Source of the DNA: Mesorhabditis belari
Lineage: Eukaryota > Nematoda > Chromadorea > Rhabditida > Rhabditidae
Length of the DNA stretch: 64,000 nucleotides
NCBI GenBank assembly: GCA_958450365.1
Contig: CAUEEP010000200.1
Span: forward strand, 255,501 to 319,500
Direction: 5' to 3'
Of this stretch, positions 12,001 to 22,948 are shown piece after piece. Numbering within the stretch: the stretch's first letter is position 1; every line of letters begins with the position of its first letter. The translations under genes were made by a program, and so were the position numbers. The notes beneath the pieces were generated by a model. The model saw only the letters and a list, made by a program, of their open reading frames with translations, was not told where the DNA came from and did not search any database.

Positions 12001-12767
12001 AAATGAAACTAATAAAAGGACACTTTGGCACTAGTTTTCCTCAAGAACCAAGTAGATAATTCTTATTTATTCGAGATCATATTATAAGATATCATATTGA
12101 TATCATTAAAAATAGATTTACACAAACAGATCTTGCAAGTTGATATGTACAAGATCTTGCCTTGCAAGCTGAAAAAACAATTACTGAGCGTACAAAAAGT
12201 GGCCCGGAGAAAAGCCGTAAACAGGTGAAATGATAATGATTTGACTGAATATGTACCCACACTTCTTCTCGGAATTGTAGACTGAATTCTTGAATATTAT
12301 TGTATACCTTTGCTCTATCAGAAGCTGTATTCACTTAAAATAGCAAATATCAGCCGGCACCTTGAGCAAATCATTCAGAATCGATCCAACAACCTTGAAA
12401 ACCTTCACTGAACGGTCTCCATTTTTAAATGATCACAATTTGGGGTCGAAATGTCACTTATCAATTCTACGTACCACTTCAAATATTCTATTCACTTAAT
12501 ATGCCGACTCTTCTCACAAGTCTTCTTGCCGGTTATCTTATCTTTTTCAAAACACCCGCCGAAATGAAACACTACAAATATATACTGGCAAATATTTGGG
12601 TCAGTTGTTGAACAAAACAAACAAAGAATTTTTCAGTTCTGGACCTCGGGCACCGATGTTTTCTTTTCATTACTCATTCATCCGCAAATGTTTTTACCGC
12701 TTCTTGGTGGAACCACGTCGAATCTCATTTGGAATTATCTGCTTTTTGAATTTACCGATTATGGGTA

Positions 12768-14147
12768 CTTTCCCAGTATCGGGTAGACATGGGAAAATTC
12801 CAATCCGAGCCTACAGTACTGGACAATGAAATATCAAAAATAATGAAATCATATTTGAAAAACGATCGTCACTTTCGCGCGTCTGTAGCTCCCTTGTCTT
12901 TGAGTTTAAACTATTAGTGTTATACATTTTCTGTCCAATATTCAAGCTGTTAGCTGTTTTTCTTTATGATAGAGTGCTGAAATCGCTCTGAAACTAAGAT
13001 TTTCGGAATCTACGCAAAAATTTACCTTAAAATAGTCAATATTTGTAAAATTGTATCAAAGTTTCATAGCGAAAAAAAACCACATTTGCGAAATTCTCAC
13101 TTCTTAAGCGGTCAAGCGAGGAAGAAGCTGGAAAACAAATATTTAACAAAAATGTAGTAAAATGAACAGTAACAAAGTAACAAGTAACAAAGTAGTAACA
13201 AAAACAGTAACAATAATGAGAAAACTCCAGAGCACACAATGGAAATTTCAGTATTTAGCAGCAAATCCTTTAGCGTCGATTACAGCTTGACATCGCCGAG
13301 GCATTGAATCAAGAAGATTATTGATGAAACTGACGGAGATTGTTGTTGTTGTTAGGTTTAGCTCGTTGTATTTAGCAGCAAATCCTTTAGCGTCGATTAC
13401 AGCTTGACATCTTGACATGTAGAAACTTGGAGATGGTTGACTGAGTGACGGTAAACTGTTCCGCTAACTGGTTCTGGCTGAGATCTTTCTTTTTCCCGTT
13501 AAGGATAGCTTGTTGTGTAGGCACATAAAGATCCTTGCATCCTCGTCGCTTTCCCATTGCACCTAAAAACAGTAATTATTATCATTTTACCCAAGGCAAA
13601 GAAAGGAAAACACTCAAAGTTGGATTTTTTGCAAATAAACCGCCCAAGAAATGAGAATTTCGCAAATGTGGTTTTTTTTCACTATGAAACTTTGATACAA
13701 TTTTACATTTACAATCAAATATTGATTATTTTAAGGTAAATTTTGGCGTAGATTTCGAAAATCGTACTTTCAGAGCGATTCCAGCACTCTATCATAAAGA
13801 AAAACAGCTAACAGCTTGAATATTGGACAGAAAATGTATAATACTAATAATTTAAACTCAAAGACAAGGGAGTTACAGATGAGCGAAAGTGACGATCGTT
13901 TTTCAAATATGATATTTCATTGTCCAGTACTGTAATTCCACCTTCGTTTTCTCGGTCTTTTCTTGTCCGATTGCTCTGAAATTTTGTCTACAAGCTGAAA
14001 ATGTCGTTTTCTATTTGTAGACGAGATTTCAGAGCAATCGGCCAAAAAAACAATGATGAAATTCGGTTCGAATTGGAATTTTCCCATGTCTAGTATGGGG
14101 GAAGAGATTTTGATTTTGATTTTAACTCTCTTCCGATACTGGGAAAG
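12768..14147. mobile_element. outer inverted-repeat element interrupted by a second transposon
   Basis: The ends CTTTCCCAGTATCGG (12768) and CCGATACTGGGAAAG (to 14147) are exact complements. Just inside lie a further pair, ACATGGGAAAATTCCAATCC and GGAATTTTCCCATGT. A TA flanks the left end but not the right. The 1.1-kb Tc1-like element at 12814-13932 sits within it, so the outer element arrived first, in the chemoreceptor exon, and was itself hit later. Confidence 0.75.
12814..13932 (-). mobile_element. Tc1-like element with long inverted ends and transposase remnants
   Basis: TA-flanked, 1119 bp. The inverted ends are unusually long: they start CAGTACTGGACAATGAAATA and homology continues for roughly 250-290 bp (for example AGTGCTGAAATCGCTCTGA at 12974 against its complement near 13775). 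The minus-strand centre encodes scraps of a Tc1-type transposase: MGKRRGCKDLYVPTQQAIL with an HTH stretch FTVTQSTISKF (13558 to about 13410), and a C-terminal block LLDSMPRRCQAVIDAKG near 13320-13265. A 40-bp piece of the C-terminal coding sequence is duplicated at 13369-13410. Most of the catalytic domain is absent. Confidence 0.85.
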
Positions 14148-15638
14148 TGTTCAGATGGGGAATGTGGGTGAGTTTCAGTGTAAAAATTGAAATCTTTCGA
14201 TATCTTCTCTTCATTTTGTTCTACTGAAGAAATTAAAACCTAGTGGCTAGAAAGCCTGCGTTTGTTAGAGCACAAAGTACGTTCACATGTTCAATTCCAC
14301 CATTTCTAGCTAACATCATGGTTCTTTATTGCAAACGGCTCTTTATCTCTACTTGATGGATTTTTGTATCGTCTATGGGCACTCTCAATGCATAGTTGGG
14401 CAATGGATAAGCCAAAGTAACATCTAATTGAAAAGTCCTTAAAAATCAAACTAGACGAATGATCGTTGTTCTCTTTTTGGTACATGCAATCCATATTATT
14501 CCAGCATTTGTATTAGGTATCCTTGCATATACTCCAAGATCGAAAGCTGAAGACTTCATACGGCAGGTTTGTTGTGCTGCTGTAGGCTGTAGATCCAGTG
14601 GCTTACCATTTAATAATTAGCGATTTACTGTTCAGAAATTCCCCGAATACTCTGACATATTTACATTGTGCAATTTTGTGATTATCGAGCCAAGCTTGAA
14701 CCCATTTAACGCCTATTTTCTTTACGCCGAATTTATCGGCACCATGTGGGTATTTGGAACTGGAGGGTGGATAATGAGTAAAATATACAGAGTGTTAAAG
14801 GTGAGCTTTTGAATGAAAATGTGGATTTTTTTGTCAGAAATTCCGAAGTTCAATGAGTGTGAAGACGTACGAGCAGCACAAAATGCTTACGATTTCCCTT
14901 GTCGTGCAGATAGCGATACCACTTTTGATCTTCTATTTGCCTATGTTGATCGGTTTGGGATATATTCGGTTTGATAGTGAGAAAGCTGATACGATAAGGG
15001 TTAGAGGTATGTATGGTAATTACAGTAAACTTGTCTTTTCTGTTTTTTTGTGGTTTCGCATGTTCTCTTGGCGTTATTTTGTTTGCATACAAATCTAAAT
15101 ATCATTTCTATGATCTATTTGATAACTCCGTACAGAAATGAGGTTCGCCGATTGCTTGGTATCCTGAAAATTATGAAGTTTGTTAGATACCGTATGCTCC
15201 GCCAATATCAGTCTATTCAATTTTAGGCCTTACGAAATTGCTTCTCAAAACAGAATTTCAAATGTGCCGACAAGTAGTTTCTAAACTGATTGAATAGATT
15301 TTATTCGATAATTTTCGCGATAAAAACAATAAAAAGGATGAAAAAATTTCTAAAATCCATGATGACAAACCACTAAATCGAGGTTATTTTCACGACTATA
15401 CATTCAAAATCACAGGGCAGGAATGTATCATACACAAACAAATCTGAAAACGAGTGACTTCAGTGAAAATTGCATACTTCACTTAATCAGCTACCTTAAA
15501 AGTTATATTTAGCTAGGGAATATTTTATAAGGTGTTCTAATACTATTAATCATTAATCAAGTAAAATAATGAAACCTGGAGAAAAATTGAAGTCTGGAAA
15601 CATTAAATCGGATTTGAGCACAGCATTTGAATGTTAAT

Positions 15639-16104
15639 TTACGGAGAGGAAGTCGTCGAATAGTGTGTGTCGACTCCCGGTGCGTTACCCCATTTCTCAG
15701 CCATCCAACGAATTGTCTTTACACTAATCTAAAAGAAAGTAAATAAAACAAAATTTTAAATAGGTAGCTGTTAAACGTTATCTACCGTTATTACTTTAAA
15801 ATTAAAAGCCATACTTACCTGTGGACCAATTAAAGGATTAAGTTGATGAAGATAAACGAGAATCCAGAACATCCAACAACAAACAGCTGTCAACACGATC
15901 ATCGTTTGGATGATTCCTGAAAAAAATTGATTATTAAAAACACTACTTTCCTAAAGATAAGCCTGTGCAACGAGTTATTAGTTATCTTAATGAATAAATA
16001 CAAAAAAAACCTCTATTGACGCCTTTTGGTACGAGCCAGGGACCGCCAAATCCGATGAGCGCCCAAAATGCCGACACTGACACCAACGGAACGATGACAC
16101 CCAT
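15639..16104 (-). CDS. vha-17: V-type proton ATPase subunit e
   Basis: Three exons on the minus strand encode about 90 residues. Exon 1 (16104 to about 16010) begins [18 protein letters not shown] and continues [13 protein letters not shown]; exon 2 reads [21 protein letters not shown]; exon 3 is [14 protein letters not shown] to the stop at 15639. The small size, two hydrophobic segments and the GPWxxPKGxNRG and QLNPLIGP motifs identify subunit e of the membrane-embedded V0 sector, which helps assemble the proton-translocating ring of the vacuolar ATPase. A consensus acceptor (TTTTTTCAG) ends 2 bases before the ATG, suggesting trans-splicing. It is divergently arranged with the RNase kappa-like gene, itself a V-ATPase-associated protein. 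Confidence 0.93.
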
Positions 16105-16771
16105 GTCTGAAAAAAGAAAAATCTTTAAAATGCTAGATGAATAATAAAAAGAATGTTAAGAAAACTTATAAGTTTAAGAGAGTAAAACATATTGAACACG
16201 GTGAGCAAAAGGAAGAAGGGTCGAAGATTGATTCGATGCAATCGACGCACATTTTTAGGGGGCGTGACCGAGCGAGAGATCATTGGAGTACGCGACAAAA
16301 CGGGTCAGAGAATAAAGTCTAATATTGATCTCTCATTTCTTTACTCTAAAAAATATCTAAAAGTTATATTTACAAGTTGAATTTTTGTTGAAAGTAAAGA
16401 GGTTGTTTGAACGATTTCTCATGTTTTAAGAGCTTCCAAATGCTTAGAAGTGCATGGCTTTAACAAGCAACATAAAATGATTGGAGGCGCTATTTTTGAA
16501 ACCCTTCAGCTGAAGATCATTCCATTTTCAGTCAAAACTCTAACTGAATATCTTTAAATGTGAGGAATCCAGGGATATTCAGTTTTCCGTGCTTTCATTA
16601 GTTCAAAACTTTTTATTTGGCGAATCTTATCTCGACTTTTTGGATGCGTCATGAGAAAAATCACATGTTATTTACATCGTTTAATTGCAAAATATCTTTA
16701 TATTGTTTATTTATCAGCTTTCATACTTGTTTACATTGTTTATTCATTAAATTTTATCGTTTACTTTAGCC

Positions 16772-17491
16772 ATGGTGAAACTGTGTCCGCTGTGTGGCCC
16801 GATAGGGTCCGCATTTTGGTGAGTTTTAGACCTTTTAACTTTTTAATTGAGAATTATTTGAGCAATCACCTCAGAGCAAATATCTAGCGTTGAATATCTT
16901 GATTGTTAATTCTTTTTAGTATGGTCATGTCCGCTTGGGTGTCATATTTTTGGGTCTCCTCGGAGTATTCTTCTATTTGCAGGTCTGTGCGCATTTTTTT
17001 ATTTAAAGTTAATGAATTAATTTAGGCTGTTACCCTATTCCCCGATCTTCATTTCCATATCGAAAAAGCTGGAGATTTTCCAGTAGGGTGGGTTGTTTTG
17101 GGAATTTCAAAATATCCAGTAGAAGTGAGACAAGTTTGAAAAGTTTCAGTAAGCAGGAGTAAGCTTTACTTAATTTAGTTTTGGTTGTTTCGTCTTAATT
17201 TTTTTTTTTAGTTTTGGTTGTTTCGTTTTAACAGTTCGGTATTTTAGAGCGTTTAAATCCATTTGCCCTGACGGATATTACTTTCGCACATAACGGTGCT
17301 ATAAATATGGACTAGAAGAAAACGACCCAAAAAAGATCTTCAAGCATTCAATTTAAATCATGCGATTTAGTAAAATCGGCGACGCATATGGTGAAAAGGC
17401 GACTCAATGTTGGATTGCGGCGGGAATGTATGCTGTCACGTTGGTACTCGTTTTCTGGCAGAACAAATACAACACACAAAGCGTCTTCTAA
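16772..17491 (+). CDS. ribonuclease kappa (RNASEK) family protein, one-base frame break
   Basis: Four exons: 16772-16818, 16920-16982, 17026-17087 and 17371-17491. They read MVKLCPLCGPIGSAF, then VIFLGLLGVFFYLQ, AVTLFPDLHFHIEKAGDFP, and GDAYGEKATQCWIAAGMYA with VFWQNKYNTQSVF at the end. Two membrane segments and the CWIAAGxY block match RNASEK, now known as a V-ATPase-associated membrane protein. The exons total 293 nt, one short of 98 codons. The lesion maps to GCTTGGGTGTC at 16934-16944: a fourth G would give a continuous 97-residue protein with MSAW joined to GVIFLG. All splice sites are intact, so a sequencing error is as likely as a real mutation. The acceptor TTTAG ends 2 bases before the ATG. 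Confidence 0.85.
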
Positions 17492-17975
17492 CTTCGCTAG
17501 CCGTATTTTTACCTTTAATTTTGTTTAAATCTTAACATCTTCAACTTTCTACAAAAGTTGATAAAAGTTTTTCCCTGTGATAACGTGGTTCATGGATTTA
17601 TGAATGTTTGAAGAATGTATAGCGACGTCAGATTCTATTTTCTCCTATAGCATAATTTTATTTGAGCTGTTAGTGACATTCCAGTATTATCTGCCCTTTG
17701 ATTCACTTCCGTAAATGCACAGATAAATTTTATTGAATACTCTGGGTGATTTCAGTTTGCTTGATAAGTTTTAACAACACAGAAACATTTATTTGAATTA
17801 AACCCGAAAAGCCAAATAGCAACCTAGAAATCAAAATTGAAAATGCCGAATGAGGATAAATAGTTTATAACAAAATTTAACAGAGGTGAGTTTTTTACAT
17901 TAATATCTTGTTTTGCTGAGTAAATGATGATTGAATGGGAAACGCCTAAAAACATCCACTGTATTATGGACCAAA

Positions 17976-19880
17976 TTAACTGACCGTTTTGGCTTTAAAT
18001 CCAATCGACGCGAGACTTTGACGATTTATCAGTCCTTGCTAAAAAAAAGAGTTTAACGTCCAAAAACGAGTGTTTACCATCGAATCGAATTTCGGATCCC
18101 CCTCAAACGCGGATTCACCATTAGTCAACCGTTCTTCTGCCACTTCCAATATCTCTTTGCCCTTGCTGACCTATATAAAGATAACCCAAACGTTTCAAGA
18201 AATATTTTCACCATGTCCTTGGCTCGCTGATAGCACAATGCACGGTAAAATAACATGTCCTATAAAGATAGAAAACACTTATTAGTTTGAAACAACTAAC
18301 TTGAAGCTGCATCTTTTGATTATCGTAACTTATCCAATCCGCGTCTTTCCACTGCCACTCAGTGAATCGGGCTTCGAATGACTAATTCATGATTATAAGT
18401 TATTTTAGACAATTAGATCCTACCGTCGTCTCTATCAGTTCACCATTTGCAATTTTCTCTGCATACAACAAGACGAAAGCACCACAATCAAAATTTGTCC
18501 CTTGGCCAAAGACTTCACGCACTGCTCTCGAACTAAAGAAAAGTATTTCCCATAAATCAACTTTCAAACAACCAGTCGAACTTACTGAAGTTTAGTCTTG
18601 AAAAGTCCCGGATCCTCCTTAAAAACCAAAGCGGCAAATCTCATGATAGGAAATAGCGTTCCCTAAAAAGACGATGTTTTCATAAAAGAAAAGGTATTAG
18701 CATTACAATTATTACTCTAAAGCTACACACCTCCATTTCTCGATCATGCAATTGTGGCAATACTCGATAATTTTGTCCATCACTACGTTCGATATCTTGC
18801 AACTAAAAAATAATACTTTATTTTCTGCAAAAGAAACGAACAAGCGAGTCGAATACATGGACGAATGCTGGTTGTGTGTCATGGCGGTCGATTACTTTTT
18901 TGTCCAGCCATTGCGCGTAGTGAGACACAACAATCAAATACCTAAACGTAGTTTAAACAGTATTTTTTTTATTGATAATCTACCAATGATTTCCATTAGG
19001 GAGGAAAACTACGATGGCGGTATATGGCTTCGACGTGTCACAAGCAAAGTTCTTGATTTCGAAGTTCTTTCTTAATTCGTTCGCTGCAGACGGATTCTAA
19101 AATTGAATATATTGGATGAACTTTACGATACATACCTCATCTAAGAATTGACGTGCAATTTTTGGATCATGAATCTGATCGAGTTTGTATTTCTTCACTA
19201 AATTCTGCCAAACTGTGAAGCTTTGAGAACCGACGTAGCCAAGTTGAAATTTTCTAAACAAAATTTTTATTAGTTTTTATTTTTTACTTACGAGCCATTT
19301 ATGACAGTCTGCATGAGTGGATCAATAGCGAACGAGTCAATATATCTAAAATAGATTTTTCCTAGAAACTAATAAATAACTAATAACTCACCGCCTTTGT
19401 AGTAAATCAGTAAGCATTGTCGCTTCTCGTTTAACTACTTGTCCGCTCGGAAACCGTAGTGAAATCTCAAGTTGTCATATGAATTTATCACCAATAATTC
19501 CAAAACCCAATCACAAACACTTGGAATTAAAAAATACCGTCGGCGAGCGAAAGATCTTATTGATGGGAATGCTTCGTTGTTCATCTTCATCGTCCGACGA
19601 GAGATCGACAACATCTTCTGGTGAAGCAGAATTCATCTAAAACACGATAAATGAGTTTTTAAAATTTCTTTGTCCGAAATTAACACTAACATCAACACTG
19701 ATTCTATCAAATTTTAAGCCAAAACTTACTCTATCGGAGCCACCGGGAGTATTCCTGGCCTCGGGTTGGGAGGTCGTGGGCAAACTCTAAAAAGGTCCAA
19801 TCAAAATCCCAAACTGAAATGCATACGAACTGCCCCAAGTTCAGAAGAAGGTCCACGTCTTCGTGTCGAAAATTTGACAT
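17976..19880 (-). CDS. Ulp1/SENP-family SUMO protease (peptidase C48)
   Basis: About a dozen exons. The N-terminus has a low-complexity acidic stretch, EDVVDLSSDDEDEQRS. The catalytic part follows in the right family order: RKFQLGYVGSQSF, then the His block LPNGNHW spliced to YLIVVSHYAQW, the Asp in HVFDSL, and after two linker exons the Gln/Cys block FGQGTNFDCGAFVLLYAEK, where Cys is the nucleophile. Two C-terminal exons follow, ending GFKAKTVS at 17976. These enzymes mature SUMO precursors and remove SUMO from proteins in the nucleus or at its envelope. The linker between the Asp and Cys blocks is longer than in yeast Ulp1. It lies 169 bp downstream of the DTWD1 gene on the same strand, so the two may form an operon. 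Confidence 0.85.
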
Positions 19881-20049
19881 TTGATAACTAAACCAGCTTG
19901 GAAGTTACTAAATAAATGTTAAAACTTGGTAAACATCTAATGGTTAAATCAACCATAAAACACCTAACCAACAAAAAAAGCTGAACAAATTTATTTAACA
20001 ATTAACAAGTTAAAATAAAACAACAACAAAACAATCACTGATAATTTTT

Positions 20050-21010
20050 TCAATTTTTGGCCTTTGAAGGTTCACCATTTGCTATTCGTCTCAAATAATC
20101 TTCCTCTCTATCGTCATATTTCCCACGCATAAGTATGAACCAATAAAGCAAATCGTCAAGCCTTCCTGTATAAAGTAATTTGATAAATCCATTAAACACC
20201 AACCGTCGTACGACTCTTTATTAAGGGCATTACGGAGCTCGAGCAAAGAATAATATATTGCTTCTAAAGAAAAAGTAAAAATTTTAAAGGAGTGTGATAA
20301 TACCTATTGTCGCTAAATGGTGATCATCCAAGTTGTGCTGCGTACGCCAAAAGATCGTCTTATATTTCTTCAAATGCACACATGGGAGACCTTAACATAA
20401 GTATTGCATCCTCAAAATAACCAGCCAAATTAACCATTTATTTGGGGAAGCTTCTGCATTACTCCAACTTGAAACCATGTTGAGTCCAGAAATACGAAAC
20501 GATCTATTTTGCCTTCCTTGGCAACAAATTCTTCAATGCTCTGGGCACCGGGTGTTGGAAAAACTAAAACCTAAATGTTATCCTCATCAAATTAAGATCT
20601 ATTTCAAACCACACGCTCTTCAGGAAAGTTTGTTCGATAATCAGGCAAATTCACTGTATCATATATTTGCGTTTTAGATGGAGCGGCTAACTAAAGTAAA
20701 TAAATAAAAAATAAGATTAGAATTCTAAAACAAACCTTGCAATGAATCGCTGTCGACTTGCTATTCTTTTCCTTCGGATGTTTGATAACGTCGACTTTAC
20801 AAGGAAGCTAAACCCACAAGAGAGTACAATTATATTTTTAGCATCAAAAAATACCTCAACTTGTGGATAAAATATGTCAGATAACGTCTGGTGGCAATCG
20901 TAGCAGAAGTACATTCGGCGTCGTTTGCATTTGGGACAAATTTGCTTCTCGAGACCCTCAAGTTTTTCATATGAAGACAATCGAAGAGAATCGCGAGAGA
21001 TAGAAGTCAT
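20050..21010 (-). CDS. tRNA-uridine aminocarboxypropyltransferase (DTWD1-like)
   Basis: Starts at 21010 (MTSISRDSLRL), with an acceptor TTTTCAG directly before the ATG. Exon 1 has the zinc-binding set CPKCKRRRMYFCYDC, followed by PCKVDVIKHPKEKNSKSTA, then YDTVNLPDYRTNF and LVFPTPGAQSIEEF. The family signature follows: FLDSTWFQ (the DxTW motif), LPCVHLKKYKT, FWRTQH, and TIEAIYYSLLEL. The stop is at 20050. DTWD1 proteins add an aminocarboxypropyl group from S-adenosylmethionine to a uridine in tRNA (acp3U at position 20 in the human enzyme). All key blocks are present, so it should be active. It is the likely first gene of an operon with the SUMO protease. Confidence 0.9.
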
Positions 21011-21490
21011 CTGAAAAACAAAACTTTTGTATGGCAAACAAGAGTAAGTAAATGGACAAAATAATAAAGAAATAGAGCTAAAAAATTTTCCGAAGCCTTA
21101 TATAGAAAAGGATGAAAAAATGAAAATTTAATGAGTTGACTGAATAACTTGTAATTGACTGCTGAAGATTCGCCGATAAAACTCTGTAAAACAATTTTCA
21201 CACTTACTCATTTATGCGTGAAAAATTAGAACATCTATTTTTGAGGTCTGTGCCTGTATAACCTTTTGCATAGAATAGCGCATTGTATGCGTACGTTTCG
21301 ATCGCACAGAGCCTGGGACCCCAAGGCTATCTAGGAAGAAAAGACCCTAAGTATTGGGCGAGTAGACAAACCCCTTTATAATTGTATGTTTTATCGAGTA
21401 GGCTCTAAAGTTATTTGGTCAATCCAATCGGACTTGTTTCTCTTTTCAAAATTACTATTCTGGTATTTTAAAGTTTTTAGGTGCTGAGTA

Positions 21491-22505
21491 ATGACAACTA
21501 GCAACATTGAGCTTGGTCTCATCATCACTTCTTCAAGAAACAACTACTATTTACCATGGAAAACAAATGTCCCCGAATTAGTGACTACGTAAGGCTTCAA
21601 AAATTAGCACCGATACAATGCAAAGATTTGTCTTTTATTTCTGTACTTTTTAAAAATAAATTTTTTTAGTGAAGTGCCCCGCGATTGTTATCAAAATTGG
21701 GTCGTCCGTATACAAGAACCTGGCAGCATCGAAAAATACTTGTATCCGTTGGAAGCTTCTAAGAAAGCCCCATTAATCCACCGTCATCGAAATAATCGCG
21801 TTGAGGTAGTTTTTAGAGACTTTTGGATAACTTACGTTTAAGGTACTGTTACGAAATTGCTGGTTAGAAAAAGACGGCTCCATTGCTACTGAGGTATGTT
21901 TTTCGAAACATTGCTTGATTGTTGGTCTTTATTTAGGATTCAATAATGGCGTGGCCAATAACGGACCCACAAGGTTATCTGCAGCCGCCCGATTTTAATC
22001 GACGATACACTCTATGGGGACGAGTGGGCTTTATGGAGGAAAGCCGGGATATTTCAATAAAGGTATGTAGTTAATATGAGTAGTGGTTTTCATATTATGA
22101 GAGATGCAAATGTACTCAAGTAATTTAGGTCGTCGAAATTGTTGAATCTTGGTCAAGAAGTTCACAGAAAATGTTTTCTCCTACTTCTATCGGATATCGT
22201 CTAACCTTTCCAGAGGTTTAATTGTTTATAGTGTCTTTATAAGATAGCTTTAAGGATTACAAAGCGAATCAGGAGATGTGTTACTTACTTACTGAACAAA
22301 AAGGAACTAATGGGAGAAAGTAAGTAATGGCAGAAAGTAAGGAGGAGAAAATAACAAAAACTTTAGAGAAAAAACGAGTGGCACTCTCATACTGAAGATA
22401 CTGCAGGAATTGCTCACCGAAGAAGTGACACGAGAGGCGATTTTGGAATTCGAGCCGGCCATTTTCGATCAACTTTTAAAACTTTTTGATATGAGAGAAT
22501 TTTAA
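21491..22505 (+). CDS. uncharacterised protein of about 245 residues
   Basis: Seven exons join in frame with good GT/AG sites: MTTSNIELGLIITSSR, EVPRDCYQNWVVRIQEPG, VLLRNCWLEKDGSIATE, DSIMAWPITDPQGYLQPPDF with YTLWGRVGFMEESRD, VVEIVESWSRSSQK, DYKANQEMCYLLTEQKG, and a helical end with LKILQELLTEE finishing KLFDMREF at 22505. There is no signal peptide or membrane segment. The middle (RYTLWGRVGFMEESRDISIKV-type pattern at roughly residues 125-145) looks like a beta-barrel core and faintly recalls OB-fold telomere or RPA-like proteins, but I would not assign it. An acceptor TTTTTAG ends 10 bases before the ATG. Confidence 0.72.
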
Positions 22506-22948
22506 TCAATAATTACATTACATAGCTCTTCTTTGTTTCCTTTGCACTAGAGACAGTTTTACAAATTTTACGGGTGCTTTTGGCATTTTTTTTGAAAGCG
22601 GGTCTAATTTTATTTGGTTTTGATTTTGAATAAATTTTTGTTGCTGTAACTCATTTTTATGGGCGGAAATTGGATTTTATTTACTTTCGGGTCCTTAATT
22701 TTTAGTTTTATTGACTGCCAGAAATTTGGGCTTCGTATGGGAAATTTCTTGTGGAAAGTAAATATCATGACAAAATGTGAAAAATCTCCCGATGCGTCCG
22801 TTATTTTTGCACTATACATACCACTTTGAGCTACTTTTTTGAAGTTTTTTTGAAAATTCTGCACAAATCATTTTTTTCTTTCGAACACCCTATATATTTG
22901 AATTGAAATTTGGATTGCGTCCATTGATGGCCACTCATTCGAAAGACG

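Larger units (their letters stand above)
12429..15226 (+). pseudogene. Srh/Sri-like 7TM chemoreceptor, disrupted by transposons
   Basis: The first exon (12429-12597) reads FYVPLQIFYSLNMPTLLTSL and PAEMKHYKYILANIW, a classic TM1/TM2 start of the Srh/Sri superfamily. It splices to FWTSGTDVFF and LIHPQMFLPLLGG. After DYGYF the gene is interrupted at 12768 by nested transposons that end at 14147. Recognisable parts resume downstream: MIVVLFLVHAIHIIPAFV, then SDIFTLCNFVIIEP, then TYEQHKMLTISLVVQIAIP, and a last exon with the TM7-end motif ITPYRNEV before the stop at 15226. Exons around 14230-14440 contain stops in every frame I tried. About 1.4 kb of insertion in coding sequence plus that decay make function unlikely. 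Confidence 0.78.

Noticed and set aside
16137..16380. Frames upstream of RNase kappa rich in Arg/Lys (one reads FLGGVTEREIIGVR)
   Set aside because: No splice-supported extension and no family match; the frames overlap each other and sit in the shared promoter region.
16651..16887. Open frame beginning MRKITCYLHRL that overlaps the start of RNase kappa
   Set aside because: It runs in a different frame from the RNase kappa exon at 16772 and reads into its intron.
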